From: JBBDMU01 sp040905685
Lineage (GTDB): Bacteria > Bacteroidota > Rhodothermia > Balneolales > Natronogracilivirgulaceae
Assembly (NCBI GenBank): GCA_040905685.1
Contig: JBBDRB010000040.1
Coordinates: forward strand, 1-64,000
DNA length: 64,000 nt
Direction: 5' to 3'
The notes beneath the pieces were generated by a model, which was not told where the DNA came from, did not search any database, and saw only the letters and a program-made list of their open reading frames with translations. Shown piece by piece: positions 18,916 to 27,992 of this stretch (the stretch's first letter is position 1; every line of letters starts with the position of its first letter). Both the position numbers and the translations under genes were made by a program.

Positions 18916-20034
18916 ATGACAAAATCCCACTACGACTATACCATTGGTATTGAAGAAGAATATCAACTGGTAAATACGGAAACCAGAGAGCTGAATTCTG
19001 CCATCGATATTTTGTTGAAGGAGGGATCGGAAGATGATGCCGGCAATAAGATCACATCAGAGATGATGCAGTGCCAGGTAGAGATCGGTACCAAGGTATG
19101 CACAAGCCTTCAGGAAGCACGCGAACAGTTGGTTTCTATCCGGCGTACCGTTTCGGGGATCGCAAAAAAACACGGACTGAGTATTATTGCTGCCGGCTCC
19201 CATCCGTTCTCGAAATGGAAAGATCAAAATATCACCGAACATGCCCGTTACCGCGGACTGGAGCTTGAGAACAAACGCCTGGCCCGCCAGCTGCTCATTT
19301 GCGGCATGCACATGCATATCGGGATGGATGACGACGAAATGCGCATTGATATCATGAATCAGCTGAGCTATTTTTGCCCGCATCTTCTTTGCCTGTCGGC
19401 AAGTTCCCCTTTCTGGGGCGGACATGATACCGGACTGCAATCCTATCGGTCCGTGATATTTGAATGCCTTCCCAGGACGGGAATACCACCCCATTTCCGT
19501 TCATGGGGAGATTACCAGGACTTTATTGATCTTTCGGTGAAATTGAACTGCATTGATGAACCCACTAAGATCCGATGGGATATTCGTCCGTCTCCCAAAT
19601 TCCCCACCCTGGAAATCCGGATCGCCGACGTCTGTCCGAAACTGGATGAAACCATCGCCATTTGCGCCCTGAAGATCGCTCTGGTTGCCAAACTGAAAAA
19701 AATGCAGCGCAGCAACCAGTCCTGGCGCAAATACAGAAAAGAGCTGATTCAGGAAAATAAATGGCGGGCCGTACGCTATGGATTGAATGGCAAGCTGCTG
19801 GATTTGGGCCGGAAGCGCGAAGAGGAAGCCCGCAAGCTGATCTTTCAACTGTTGACCTTCGTCGATGATGTGGCCGACGATCTCAATATCCGGGAAGAGC
19901 TTTCGTATATCCACAATATTCTGGCCGACGGCAATTCGGCCGACCGGCAACTCGCCGTATATAAACAGAACGAAGATACCAAAGATGTCGTCGATCTGCT
20001 GATTCAGGAAACCATGATGGGCATCGACCAGTGA
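18916..20034 (+). CDS. GCS2/YbdK-family carboxylate-amine ligase
   Basis: A 372-residue member of the glutamate-cysteine ligase family 2, ATP-dependent enzymes forming amide bonds between a carboxylate and an amine. The N-terminus GIEEEYQLVNTETREL holds the metal-binding acidic cluster. Other family blocks are MHMHIGMDD, LSASSPFWGG and FPTLEIRIADVCP. E. coli YbdK has weak gamma-glutamylcysteine ligase activity, but the substrate of most members is unknown. Its place between bshA and a WbqC-like gene suggests a role in low-molecular-weight thiol chemistry (inference). Confidence 0.88.
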   Translation: MTKSHYDYTIGIEEEYQLVNTETRELNSAIDILLKEGSEDDAGNKITSEMMQCQVEIGTKVCTSLQEAREQLVSIRRTVSGIAKKHGLSIIAAGSHPFSKWKDQNITEHARYRGLELENKRLARQLLICGMHMHIGMDDDEMRIDIMNQLSYFCPHLLCLSASSPFWGGHDTGLQSYRSVIFECLPRTGIPPHFRSWGDYQDFIDLSVKLNCIDEPTKIRWDIRPSPKFPTLEIRIADVCPKLDETIAICALKIALVAKLKKMQRSNQSWRKYRKELIQENKWRAVRYGLNGKLLDLGRKREEEARKLIFQLLTFVDDVADDLNIREELSYIHNILADGNSADRQLAVYKQNEDTKDVVDLLIQETMMGIDQ

Positions 20035-20038
20035 CTGA

Positions 20039-20704
20039 ATGAAGCTTGCCCTGTTATACCCGGCTTATTTGCCAAACCTGTATTATCTTTCCTGCCTGTT
20101 GCAGGCCGATCGTACCATTATGCTCGATACCGAACCCTTTTCACGGAAAAGCCGCGTTCACCGGGGGAAAATACGAACTCCCGAAGGATTTCAATGGCTT
20201 AATGTACCCATTCCCACAGAAGACAGGAAAAAGCCTGTACATCAGGTGCGAATAGACCACGGCCTGAACTGGGTGAACAAGCATATGATGGCCCTGGAAT
20301 ACAACTACCGCAACAGCATCTATTTTGACTTTTATGAACCTGAGATCCGCTCCGATCTGCAGCAGGCCAAAGAGCATGAACGGCTCTCGGAATTTATCCG
20401 TTTTTTTATGGAGCGTCTGTTCATCTATCTGCAGGTTGATGTGACCCCTGAATGGGCCAGCCGGATTCCCGGCTATTTTTCCAACCCCGACCGTTTTGCC
20501 TCCCGCCTCGGTGCTACCGAGGTTTTTCAGGAAGAAAACAGCCGTAATTATCAGCGCCAGTCATCGCTGCGTTCCGACCCTGATTTCATCCATCCCCACT
20601 ATGCCCAGCATTTCGGGGATTTTGTGCCCGACCTGAGCCTGCTGGACCTGCTGTTCCAGCTGGGCCCGTCGGCCTATGAAGTCACCGGCCGATTGCAAAG
20701 GTAA
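20039..20704 (+). CDS. WbqC-like family protein
   Basis: A 221-residue protein of the WbqC family. The recognisable blocks are the N-terminal YPAYLPNLYYLSCLLQAD, the TEPFSRKSRVHRGKIRTPEG segment and LNVPIPTEDRKKP. WbqC proteins occur in O-antigen and sugar-modification clusters and no activity is firmly established to my knowledge. The start follows the ligase stop by 4 bp, which indicates translational coupling. That ties it to the bshA/GCS2 pair rather than to a polysaccharide locus, because no other glycan genes are adjacent. Confidence 0.85.
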   Translation: MKLALLYPAYLPNLYYLSCLLQADRTIMLDTEPFSRKSRVHRGKIRTPEGFQWLNVPIPTEDRKKPVHQVRIDHGLNWVNKHMMALEYNYRNSIYFDFYEPEIRSDLQQAKEHERLSEFIRFFMERLFIYLQVDVTPEWASRIPGYFSNPDRFASRLGATEVFQEENSRNYQRQSSLRSDPDFIHPHYAQHFGDFVPDLSLLDLLFQLGPSAYEVTGRLQR

Positions 20705-20724
20705 TTATTATGCTCCCTACTCCA

Positions 20725-20732
20725 TAATTTTG
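20725..20732 (+). promoter_or_regulatory. Possible Bacteroidota-type -7 element
   Basis: TAATTTTG matches the TAnnTTTG consensus of Bacteroidota sigma-A promoters and lies 33 bp before the mutase start. No TTTG -33 element is found at the usual 17-23 bp spacing, so support is partial. Confidence 0.35.
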
Positions 20733-20764
20733 TAGATTTATGGAAAATCATTAAGGAGATTACA

Positions 20765-22843
20765 TTGGCGAAATCAGACGCAAATTATACAGAACCGGCT
20801 GACGGGGTCAGCATCAGGCCACTGTATACGGCCGAAGACCTCAAAGATATTCACCATATAGGTTCGCTTCCGGGTTCTTTTCCCTATACCCGTGGTCCGT
20901 ATCCTACCATGTATACCGAAAGGCCATGGACCATTCGCCAATATGCCGGATTTTCCACGGCCGGGGAATCAAACGCCTTTTACCGCAAGGCGCTACAGGA
21001 GGGACAGCGCGGATTAAGTGTAGCCTTTGACCTTGCCACGCACCGGGGGTATGATTCCGACCACCCGCGCGTTGAAGGCGATGTCGGTAAAGCCGGCGTG
21101 GCCATTGATTCGGTCGAGGATATGAAAATACTTTTCTACCGCATACCGCTGGATAAAATGTCGGTTTCGATGACCATGAACGGGGCGGTATTGCCGGTGC
21201 TGGCGAATTTCATTGTAGCGGCCGAAGAACAGGGCATCGGCCGCGATAAACTGAACGGGACCATCCAGAATGACATCCTCAAGGAATTCATGGTTCGCAA
21301 TACCTATATCTATCCCCCGGATCCCTCTATGCGTATTGTCTCGGATATTATAGAATACACCAGCCGTCATATGCCCCGGTTTAATTCCGTGTCCATTTCC
21401 GGCTATCATATGCAGGAAGCCGGGGCCACGGCAGTTCAGGAACTTGCCTTTACCCTGGCTGACGGCATGGAATACGTTAGTGCTGCCCTGGACAAGGGGT
21501 TGGAAGTGGATGATTTTGCCCCCCGCCTGTCCTTCTTTTTTGGGCTGGGAATGAATTTTCTGACCGAGGTTAGCAAGTTGCGCGCGGCCAGGACGTTATG
21601 GGCTGAACTGATGAAGGAAAGGTTCAATCCCAAAAACCCAAAATCACTGATGCTACGGACCCATTGCCAGACATCGGGCTGGAGCCTGACAGCGCGGGAT
21701 CCGCTGAATAACATCGTACGAACCACTATTGAAGCTATGGCCGGTGTATTGGGCGGGACGCAGTCGCTGCATACCAACTCGTATGATGAAGCCTTGTCGC
21801 TGCCTACGAAAACCGCCGCCCGGGTGGCCCGTAACACACAATTAATCCTTCAGGAAGAAACTGACCTATGCCATACTGCAGATCCACTTGCCGGTTCGTA
21901 TGCCATAGAAAGCCTGACAGCACGGCTGGTAAAAGAAGCCCGGGCATTAATTGCAGAAACAGATGCTTTGGGAGGCATGGCTAAAGCCATCGAACAGGGA
22001 ATGCCTGCTATGCGCATTACCGGGGCCGCTGCACGTAAACAGGCCGGTATCGACAAAGGGGAGATTACCATTGTGGGGGTCAACAAATACCAGGCCGGCA
22101 AAACCGATCCCGTGGAAATTCTAAATATTGACAATACGGAGGTTTTGCGTCAGCAGGTGGAAAGGCTGCAGAGAATAAAATCAGGAAGGGATGAGAAGAT
22201 GGTTCGCCGGGCCTTGAAGGAGCTTACCGTGGCCGCCGGAAAAAAGGAGGGTAAGAATTTACTGGAGCTGGCCGTCGGGGCCGCCCGCGCCAGAGCAACG
22301 GTCGGTGAGATATCCGGTGCCCTGGAAGAAGTCTGGGGCCGGCACACGGCACAGTCCGGGAATCTTTCGGGGATCTATGAAAGCATGTATAAAAATGATG
22401 AATTGTATCAGCAAATCAGGCAAAAAGTCGTAGGTTTTGCTCAAACCGCCGGCCGGCGGCCCCGCATACTGGTGGCCAAGGTGGGACAGGACGGGCACGA
22501 CCGGGGGGCGAAAGTGGTGGCCACCGCTTTTGCCGATCTGGGTTTTGACGTCGACATCGGCCCACTGTTCTCCACTCCGGAAGAGGTGGCCCGGCAGGCG
22601 GTCGAAAATGACGTCCATGCGATCGGGATCTCGACCCTGGCGGCCGGTCACAAAACCCTGATCCCTAACATGATGAAAGAACTGCAAAATCTCGGGGCCG
22701 GCGATATTGTCGTGATCGCCGGTGGGGTGATCCCGGAACAGGATCACGAGTATTTACGCTCAGTTGGGGTTAGGGAGATATTCGGCCCGGGTACGAACAT
22801 TCCCATGGCCGCCTCACGCGTAATTGATGTGATAACACGATGA
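20765..22843 (+). CDS. Methylmalonyl-CoA mutase, single-chain catalytic type
   Basis: A B12-dependent mutase interconverting methylmalonyl-CoA and succinyl-CoA, 692 residues. The start is a TTG preceded by AAGGAGAT at good spacing, with no in-frame ATG nearby. The TIM-barrel domain shows YAGFSTAGESNAFYRKAL, TIQNDILKEFMVRNTYIYPP and ISGYHMQEAGATA. The C-terminal cobalamin domain carries DGHDRG with the cobalt-ligand H578. With no small-subunit gene next to it, it is probably a homodimer like E. coli Sbm. It overlaps meaB by 4 bp (ATGA). Confidence 0.93.
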   Translation: MAKSDANYTEPADGVSIRPLYTAEDLKDIHHIGSLPGSFPYTRGPYPTMYTERPWTIRQYAGFSTAGESNAFYRKALQEGQRGLSVAFDLATHRGYDSDHPRVEGDVGKAGVAIDSVEDMKILFYRIPLDKMSVSMTMNGAVLPVLANFIVAAEEQGIGRDKLNGTIQNDILKEFMVRNTYIYPPDPSMRIVSDIIEYTSRHMPRFNSVSISGYHMQEAGATAVQELAFTLADGMEYVSAALDKGLEVDDFAPRLSFFFGLGMNFLTEVSKLRAARTLWAELMKERFNPKNPKSLMLRTHCQTSGWSLTARDPLNNIVRTTIEAMAGVLGGTQSLHTNSYDEALSLPTKTAARVARNTQLILQEETDLCHTADPLAGSYAIESLTARLVKEARALIAETDALGGMAKAIEQGMPAMRITGAAARKQAGIDKGEITIVGVNKYQAGKTDPVEILNIDNTEVLRQQVERLQRIKSGRDEKMVRRALKELTVAAGKKEGKNLLELAVGAARARATVGEISGALEEVWGRHTAQSGNLSGIYESMYKNDELYQQIRQKVVGFAQTAGRRPRILVAKVGQDGHDRGAKVVATAFADLGFDVDIGPLFSTPEEVARQAVENDVHAIGISTLAAGHKTLIPNMMKELQNLGAGDIVVIAGGVIPEQDHEYLRSVGVREIFGPGTNIPMAASRVIDVITR

Positions 22844-23832
22844 GCCTTACCGCAGCCGCCATACAGGATATCGAAGCCGGCATTGCCGGGGGTGATCGCC
22901 GCATGCTGGCTAAAGGCATCACCCTGGTTGAGAGTCACCGCAAGCAGGATACCGGAGCCGCTCAGCATATCCTGGAAAAGGTGATGAATCAGACGGGCCG
23001 ATCTGTCCGGGTCGGCATTACCGGGGTGCCCGGCGTGGGGAAGAGTACCTTTATTGAAACGCTGGGAATGCAGCTGATCGGTCATGGGCACCGGATTGCC
23101 GTGCTGGCCGTCGACCCCAGCAGCCCCCGGTCAGGTGGCAGTATTCTGGGTGACAAGACCCGGATGCCCGCATTGTCGATGCGGCCGGAAGCATTTATCC
23201 GTCCATCCCCGGCGGGGGGAATCCATGGTGGTGTTGCCGGGAAAACCCGGGAAACCATGCTGCTTTGTGAAGCCGCCGGTTATGATGTGATCCTGGTGGA
23301 AACGGTAGGGGTGGGACAAGCGGAGGTTGAAGTGGCTTCCATGGTTGATTTTTTCATGGTATTGTTGCTTCCGGGAGCCGGAGACGCGCTGCAGGGTATT
23401 AAAAAAGGAATTATCGAACTGGCCGATATGCTGGTTATTAATAAAGCTGACGGTGATAATCTGCCGGCGGCACGTCTGGCAAAAAGGGAATATGAGCAGG
23501 CCCTGCATCTGCTCAGGACGGGAACAGATTGCATCGAACTATGCAGTTCGGTGACGGGAGACGGGATTTCACGGGTTTGGGATGAAGTAAACGAATACAT
23601 CAGGAAAGGTAAACAAACCGGTCATTTTGAAACGAAGCGCAGAGACCAACTGTATGGCTGGATGACCCGGATGACCGAAGAGGCCGTTTTGCAGGATTTC
23701 AGGGAAGATGACAGAATGCGGAACGCGCTGGCTGCTTTCCGCTCGCAACTGGAAAAGGGGGAAACCACGCCGGTGATTGCCCGCAATAAGCTATTAAATT
23801 TGTACCGGAAAATTTCGGCTGACCGTATATGA
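22840..23832 (+). CDS. meaB: MeaB/ArgK-family G-protein chaperone of methylmalonyl-CoA mutase
   Basis: A SIMIBI-class GTPase of 330 residues that loads and protects the B12 cofactor of the mutase. The Walker A motif GVPGVGKST is at residues 62-70. It is followed by LAVDPSSPRSGGSILGDKTR, the ETVGVGQAEVEV switch region and VINKADGD as the guanine-specificity motif. The ATGA overlap with the mutase gene makes coupled translation likely and confirms the partner. Confidence 0.95.
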   Translation: MSLTAAAIQDIEAGIAGGDRRMLAKGITLVESHRKQDTGAAQHILEKVMNQTGRSVRVGITGVPGVGKSTFIETLGMQLIGHGHRIAVLAVDPSSPRSGGSILGDKTRMPALSMRPEAFIRPSPAGGIHGGVAGKTRETMLLCEAAGYDVILVETVGVGQAEVEVASMVDFFMVLLLPGAGDALQGIKKGIIELADMLVINKADGDNLPAARLAKREYEQALHLLRTGTDCIELCSSVTGDGISRVWDEVNEYIRKGKQTGHFETKRRDQLYGWMTRMTEEAVLQDFREDDRMRNALAAFRSQLEKGETTPVIARNKLLNLYRKISADRI

Positions 23833-23925
23833 AGATATCGCAAAAGTGGTTGTGCGATATTTTTCTTACCTTTATCATACCACATCAGGAAGATTTAAAA
23901 ACCTATCAGGAGAGAGAATAAGGTT

Positions 23926-25101
23926 ATGAACGAACAGGTTCTGAAAGAGAAAAGCACGGGCCCCTTATCGGTATTTACCGAAGATGAGCAAATGATAAAG
24001 GATGCTTCATCCCAATTTGCAAAAACCGTAATTGCTCCGCTGGTCTATACGATGGAAAAACAGGCACAGATTGATCCGGGGCTCATCCGTGAATGCTTCG
24101 ATCATGGCCTGATGGGTATTGAAATTCCCGGCGAATACGGCGGAGCGGGCGGAACGTTCTTTATGTGCATTTTGGCCATAGAAGAAATAGCCAAAGTGGA
24201 CGGTTCGGTCAGCGTGTTTATGGACGTTCAGAACACCCTGGTGAATAATGCCTTTATTCACTGGGGAAGTGAGGCCATTAAAAAAAAATATCTGAACCGC
24301 CTGGCCGGATCAGCCGTTGGAGCCTATGCCCTTTCTGAGCCATGGTCAGGCAGCGATGCCTTTTCACTTAAGGCCAGGGCCAGGAAAGACGGAGACGGTT
24401 ACGTTCTCAACGGTACTAAACTCTGGATCACCAATGGGGCCGAGGCCGAAATATTTATTGTATTTGCCAATTTAAATCCTGAGGCGGGGCACCGGGGAAT
24501 CACGGCTTTTGTAGTAGAAAAAGACTTTGAGGGTTTTACAGCAGGCCGTAAAGAAGATAAGCTGGGCATCCGGGCCAGCTCCACGACTGAGCTGATCATG
24601 GAAGATTGTCGCGTACCGGCCGGCAACATTTTGGCCACGGAGGGCAAAGGCTATAAAGTGGCCATGGAAACCCTGAATGAAGGCAGGATAGGAATAGGTG
24701 CCCAAATGACAGGAATAGCCCAGGGCGCCTTTGAAGCGGCCGTGAGCTATTGTAAAGAACGCCGTCAGTTCGGCAGCCCACTGTCCGGCTTTCAGGCTAT
24801 GCAGTTCCAGCTGGCCGAAATGGCAACCTGGATTGAAACGGCACGACTGTTGGTTTATAATACCGCACGTTTAAAAATGGCCGGACAGCCTTTTCTGAAG
24901 GAAGCGGCCATGGCCAAGTATTATTCGTCCGCCATAGCTGAAAAAGTGACTTCAGCGGCCGTAGAGATATTTGGCGGTTACGGATACGTAAAAGATTATC
25001 CTGTGGAGAAGTATTACCGGGATGCCAAAATAGGTAAAATTTATGAGGGTACATCCTTCATGCAGCTGCAAACAATAGCCAAAGCCCTGCTGGCCGAATA
25101 G
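23926..25101 (+). CDS. Acyl-CoA dehydrogenase (short/branched-chain type)
   Basis: A FAD-dependent alpha,beta-dehydrogenase of acyl-CoAs, 391 residues. The catalytic base is predicted at E374 in KIYEGTSFMQLQ, the position used by short- and medium-chain enzymes. Other family motifs are ALSEPWSGSDAF, WITNGAEAEIF (where ITNG is typical), GIRASSTTELIMEDCRVP and EIFGGYGYVKDYPVEKYYRD. AGGAGAGA precedes the start. It lies 93 bp after meaB on the same strand, so it may act in branched-chain amino acid or fatty acid breakdown feeding propionyl-CoA. Chain-length preference is not determined. Confidence 0.92.
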   Translation: MNEQVLKEKSTGPLSVFTEDEQMIKDASSQFAKTVIAPLVYTMEKQAQIDPGLIRECFDHGLMGIEIPGEYGGAGGTFFMCILAIEEIAKVDGSVSVFMDVQNTLVNNAFIHWGSEAIKKKYLNRLAGSAVGAYALSEPWSGSDAFSLKARARKDGDGYVLNGTKLWITNGAEAEIFIVFANLNPEAGHRGITAFVVEKDFEGFTAGRKEDKLGIRASSTTELIMEDCRVPAGNILATEGKGYKVAMETLNEGRIGIGAQMTGIAQGAFEAAVSYCKERRQFGSPLSGFQAMQFQLAEMATWIETARLLVYNTARLKMAGQPFLKEAAMAKYYSSAIAEKVTSAAVEIFGGYGYVKDYPVEKYYRDAKIGKIYEGTSFMQLQTIAKALLAE

Positions 25102-25116
25102 GACGCGACAGGCCCA

Positions 25117-25401
25117 TTAAACCATGTCTTCTTCCAGAGCCCATTGGTAAAGTTTATCATGAAGCTCATCATGATCATTGTCAGAACCGTTGAGGACCTT
25201 GTCGATATCCTTTTTGGAAAGCAGTACCAGACACCCCATTTCATTTAAGGCTTCGTCAAGTTTCTCCGGTTTGGTCGAGGATAGCTTCCGGAGATCGATG
25301 CCGGCTGATTTGTTGGTCAAATCCAGCAAACAATAAAACAAATCTTCCGGCTGGTCGCTAAACCCGAATACTTCAAGCTTGGTCTGTTCTTTTGTCAGCA
25401 T
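25117..25401 (-). CDS. Small protein of unknown function
   Basis: A 94-residue soluble protein I do not recognise. It has no signal peptide or membrane segment, two Cys and an acidic C-terminus (SDNDHDELHDKLYQWALEED). It starts at an ATG and lies 102 bp downstream of the aldo/keto reductase on the same strand. Its end is 15 bp from the convergent acyl-CoA dehydrogenase. No other good frame covers this stretch, which supports it as real. Confidence 0.6.
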   Translation of the reverse strand: MLTKEQTKLEVFGFSDQPEDLFYCLLDLTNKSAGIDLRKLSSTKPEKLDEALNEMGCLVLLSKKDIDKVLNGSDNDHDELHDKLYQWALEEDMV

Positions 25402-25503
25402 GATATGCTCAATTTAGAATATTGTTTTTGATGAAGTTATAAACTCGTTTCGTAACCTGCAAAATATTATAAATAAAATTATATAAATATTTATTTTATA
25501 TAA

Positions 25504-26514
25504 TTACGCAAGGACAGATTCAATTTGGTCCAGTTCATCCGCGGAAAAGGTCCGGTTTTGAAGGCAGGCTACATTATCGTCTATTTGGGCGGGGCTGCTG
25601 GCACCGATGATTACGGAGGTCATGTTCTTCAGGTTTAACACCCAGGCCAGGGCCATCTGGGCGAGACTTTGCCCCCGTTGAGCGGCCAGGTCGTTTAGTT
25701 TGCGGATCTGCCTTATCTTATCATCCGTAACCTCATCGCGTTGCAGGAAACCGTGGGCTGACGCTGCCCGTGAATTTCCGGGGATGCCGTTCAGGTATTT
25801 ATCGGTAAGCAAACCCTGTGCCAGGGGGGAAAAAGCTATACACCCCATCCCCTCTTCTTCCAGTACATCCAGCAAACCCTCTTCGGTCCACCGGTTGAAC
25901 ATGCTGCAAGAGGGCTGATGAATGATGGCCGGGGTTCCGAGATCCCGTAGCAGCCGGCCGGCCTGCTGCGTCTGGAGGGGATTATAATTTGAAATACCTG
26001 CATATAGGGCTTTCCCCGAGCGTACGATATGAGCGAGGGCTCCCATGGTCTCTTCCATGGGAGTTTCCGGATCGGGACGGTGATGATAGAAAATATCTAC
26101 ATAATCCAAACCCATACGTTTTAAACTTTGGTCCAGGCTGGAAATTATATGCTTGCGTGAACCCCATTCCCCGAGCGGGCCATCCCACATCAAATATCCT
26201 GCTTTGGAACTGATGATCAGCTCGTCACGCCAGGCTCCCATATCCTCCCGGAGTATCCGGCCAAGCGTTTCCTCGGCCGAGCCCGGCGGAGGTCCGTAAT
26301 TATTAGCTAAATCAAAATGATTAATGCCCAGGTCAAAAGCACGGTGAAGCATGGACCGGGAATTCTCCAGATCATCTACACCGCCGAAGTTATGCCATAG
26401 TCCGAGCGAAATGGCCGGTAACTTTAAACCGCTGTTCCCACACCGGTTATAAGGCATGGTCTGGTAGCGTTCGGCCTGGGGTTTGTACGGTATGTTCATA
26501 GGGTGGGTATTCAT
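25504..26514 (-). CDS. Aldo/keto reductase, YghZ-like
   Basis: An NADPH-dependent carbonyl reductase of 336 residues. The (beta/alpha)8 barrel shows the AKR tetrad: Asp and Tyr in FDLANNYGPPPGSAEE, Lys in IISSKAGYLMW and His in VDIFYHHRPD. The MLHRAFDLGINHFD start and MALAWVLNLKNMTSVIIGAS near the C-terminus match the L-glyceraldehyde-3-phosphate/methylglyoxal reductase group (YghZ). It follows the fructosamine-kinase gene by 27 bp, so a role in handling reactive carbonyls fits (inference). Confidence 0.92.
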   Translation of the reverse strand: MNTHPMNIPYKPQAERYQTMPYNRCGNSGLKLPAISLGLWHNFGGVDDLENSRSMLHRAFDLGINHFDLANNYGPPPGSAEETLGRILREDMGAWRDELIISSKAGYLMWDGPLGEWGSRKHIISSLDQSLKRMGLDYVDIFYHHRPDPETPMEETMGALAHIVRSGKALYAGISNYNPLQTQQAGRLLRDLGTPAIIHQPSCSMFNRWTEEGLLDVLEEEGMGCIAFSPLAQGLLTDKYLNGIPGNSRAASAHGFLQRDEVTDDKIRQIRKLNDLAAQRGQSLAQMALAWVLNLKNMTSVIIGASSPAQIDDNVACLQNRTFSADELDQIESVLA

Positions 26515-26541
26515 GGGATGATGTTATTTTTCGGCGCCGGA

Positions 26542-27411
26542 TCAGAAATCCTGGATGACGGCCTGTACCTGACTGGCATAGGCCCGCCCGAACATGTTAA
26601 CGTGAACCAGCAGGGGATAGAGATTGTAGATATCGACTCTTTCCTCAAAACCCGGCTGAAGCGGATAGGCCTCATTATAGGCGTCATAAAAAGAAGGGTC
26701 GAATCCCCCGAAAAGCTTGGTGAAAGACAGTTCAATTTCCCGGTTTCCATAATAGACGGCCGGGTCCACCAGGGCAGCCTGCTGGCCGGAAAGGCAAAGA
26801 AAGTTACCGTTCCACAGGTCACCGTGCAATAAGCCGGGTTTTTCGCTGGGCAGCAGGTCAGGCAGCATATCGATCAGCCGTTCAAAGTTTTGGATGAGTG
26901 TAGCCGGGAGCTGGGCGGAATCAACGGCCATTTCAAACTGGGGTCGCATGCGACGTTCGACAAGAAAATGAATCCAGTCTACTGATGGGGAGTTGTCCTG
27001 GGGCAGCCGTCCTATGAAATTATCGTGATCGAGTCCGAACGTATCGTTGGTGTGCTGGTGAAGCCGGGCCAGGTCTCTTCCGAAGTTTTCATAGAAAGAA
27101 TATCCGGGTGACTGCGCTTGCAGGAATTCCATCACCAGGAAAGACAGATCCTGATCGGGAACGGTCTCCCAACCGGCTACCTTCGGAAAAACTAATCCGG
27201 TTCCGGCCGCATCAAGAATCCTTAATCCTTTTGCTTCCGTTTCAAACATCATGGAAAGATCGGCCCTGTTCCACTTTACAAACCAGGTATCTCCGTTTTT
27301 CAGCCTTACACAGGCCGCATCATTGATACTACCCCCCGTTACGGGTTCGGCAGTATCCACTTGGCTGTTAAAGGTATGCTGAAAATATCTTTTTAAAGTT
27401 TTGTTTAGCAT
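26542..27411 (-). CDS. Fructosamine/ketosamine-3-kinase family protein
   Basis: A kinase-like protein of 289 residues related to fructosamine 3-kinases and aminoglycoside phosphotransferases. The signature LLHGDLWNGNFL supplies the catalytic Asp and Asn, VDPAVYYGNREIELSFTKLFGG supplies the metal-binding Asp, and PVTGGSINDAACVRLKNG is the N-terminal nucleotide loop. Bacterial members phosphorylate ribulosamines or erythrulosamines on proteins so that the adduct falls off. It lies 8 bp after the LMW phosphatase gene, a meaningful pairing. Confidence 0.92.
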   Translation of the reverse strand: MLNKTLKRYFQHTFNSQVDTAEPVTGGSINDAACVRLKNGDTWFVKWNRADLSMMFETEAKGLRILDAAGTGLVFPKVAGWETVPDQDLSFLVMEFLQAQSPGYSFYENFGRDLARLHQHTNDTFGLDHDNFIGRLPQDNSPSVDWIHFLVERRMRPQFEMAVDSAQLPATLIQNFERLIDMLPDLLPSEKPGLLHGDLWNGNFLCLSGQQAALVDPAVYYGNREIELSFTKLFGGFDPSFYDAYNEAYPLQPGFEERVDIYNLYPLLVHVNMFGRAYASQVQAVIQDF

Positions 27412-27419
27412 GGTAATGG

Positions 27420-27935
27420 TCAGGCCTTGTTATTAACAAACTGCCGGAGTTGATCGACCAGATTGTCGCAGGATCGCCAGATTATCTCATAAACGTTCTC
27501 GAACCCGTTTATACCACCAAAGTAAGGATCGGGTACCTGTCCGTCTCCGGGCTCGGGATCAAATTTGCGTAATGTTGTAATCTTGGTGGTATGGTCACCG
27601 GAACGGTCAAGTGTTTTCAGGGCCTCCCGGTTCTCAAAGTCCATGGCCACGATCAGGTCATAGTAATTGAGATCGACGGGTTCAAATTTCCGCGCCCGCG
27701 AAAGAAGGGGCGTTCCGTAGCGACCGGCAATCATCCGGCTTTTCGAATTAGCCGGCTCCCCGATATGCCAGGCGGAAGTTCCGGCCGAGTCTATTTCAAA
27801 GTATTCGTCCAGGCCCCCTTCCCTTATAATTCTCTGGAATATACCTTCGGCCGTCGGACTGCGGCAGATGTTGCCCAGGCAAACAAAACAGATTTTGAAC
27901 GGCTTGTCTTTGGTAATGGTTTCTGGCTTTAACAT
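27420..27935 (-). CDS. Low-molecular-weight protein-tyrosine-phosphatase family protein
   Basis: A 171-residue phosphatase with the P-loop CLGNICRSPTAEG (nucleophile Cys19) and the general-acid Asp in VPDPYFGG. It may act on phosphotyrosine. The human family member also removes the 5-phosphate from protein ribulosamine-5-phosphate. Because this gene precedes a fructosamine-kinase family gene by only 8 bp, that second role is plausible here (inference). It leads the minus-strand operon and diverges from ileS. Confidence 0.93.
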   Translation of the reverse strand: MLKPETITKDKPFKICFVCLGNICRSPTAEGIFQRIIREGGLDEYFEIDSAGTSAWHIGEPANSKSRMIAGRYGTPLLSRARKFEPVDLNYYDLIVAMDFENREALKTLDRSGDHTTKITTLRKFDPEPGDGQVPDPYFGGINGFENVYEIIWRSCDNLVDQLRQFVNNKA

Positions 27936-27992
27936 TAATAATCCGGAATATTATATAGTCATCAACATTAACCCTATGATGCAATGGATATT

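Noticed and set aside
20700..20764. Cobalamin riboswitch before the methylmalonyl-CoA mutase gene
   Set aside because: The gap is only about 60 bp, too short for a B12 riboswitch, and no B12 box was seen.
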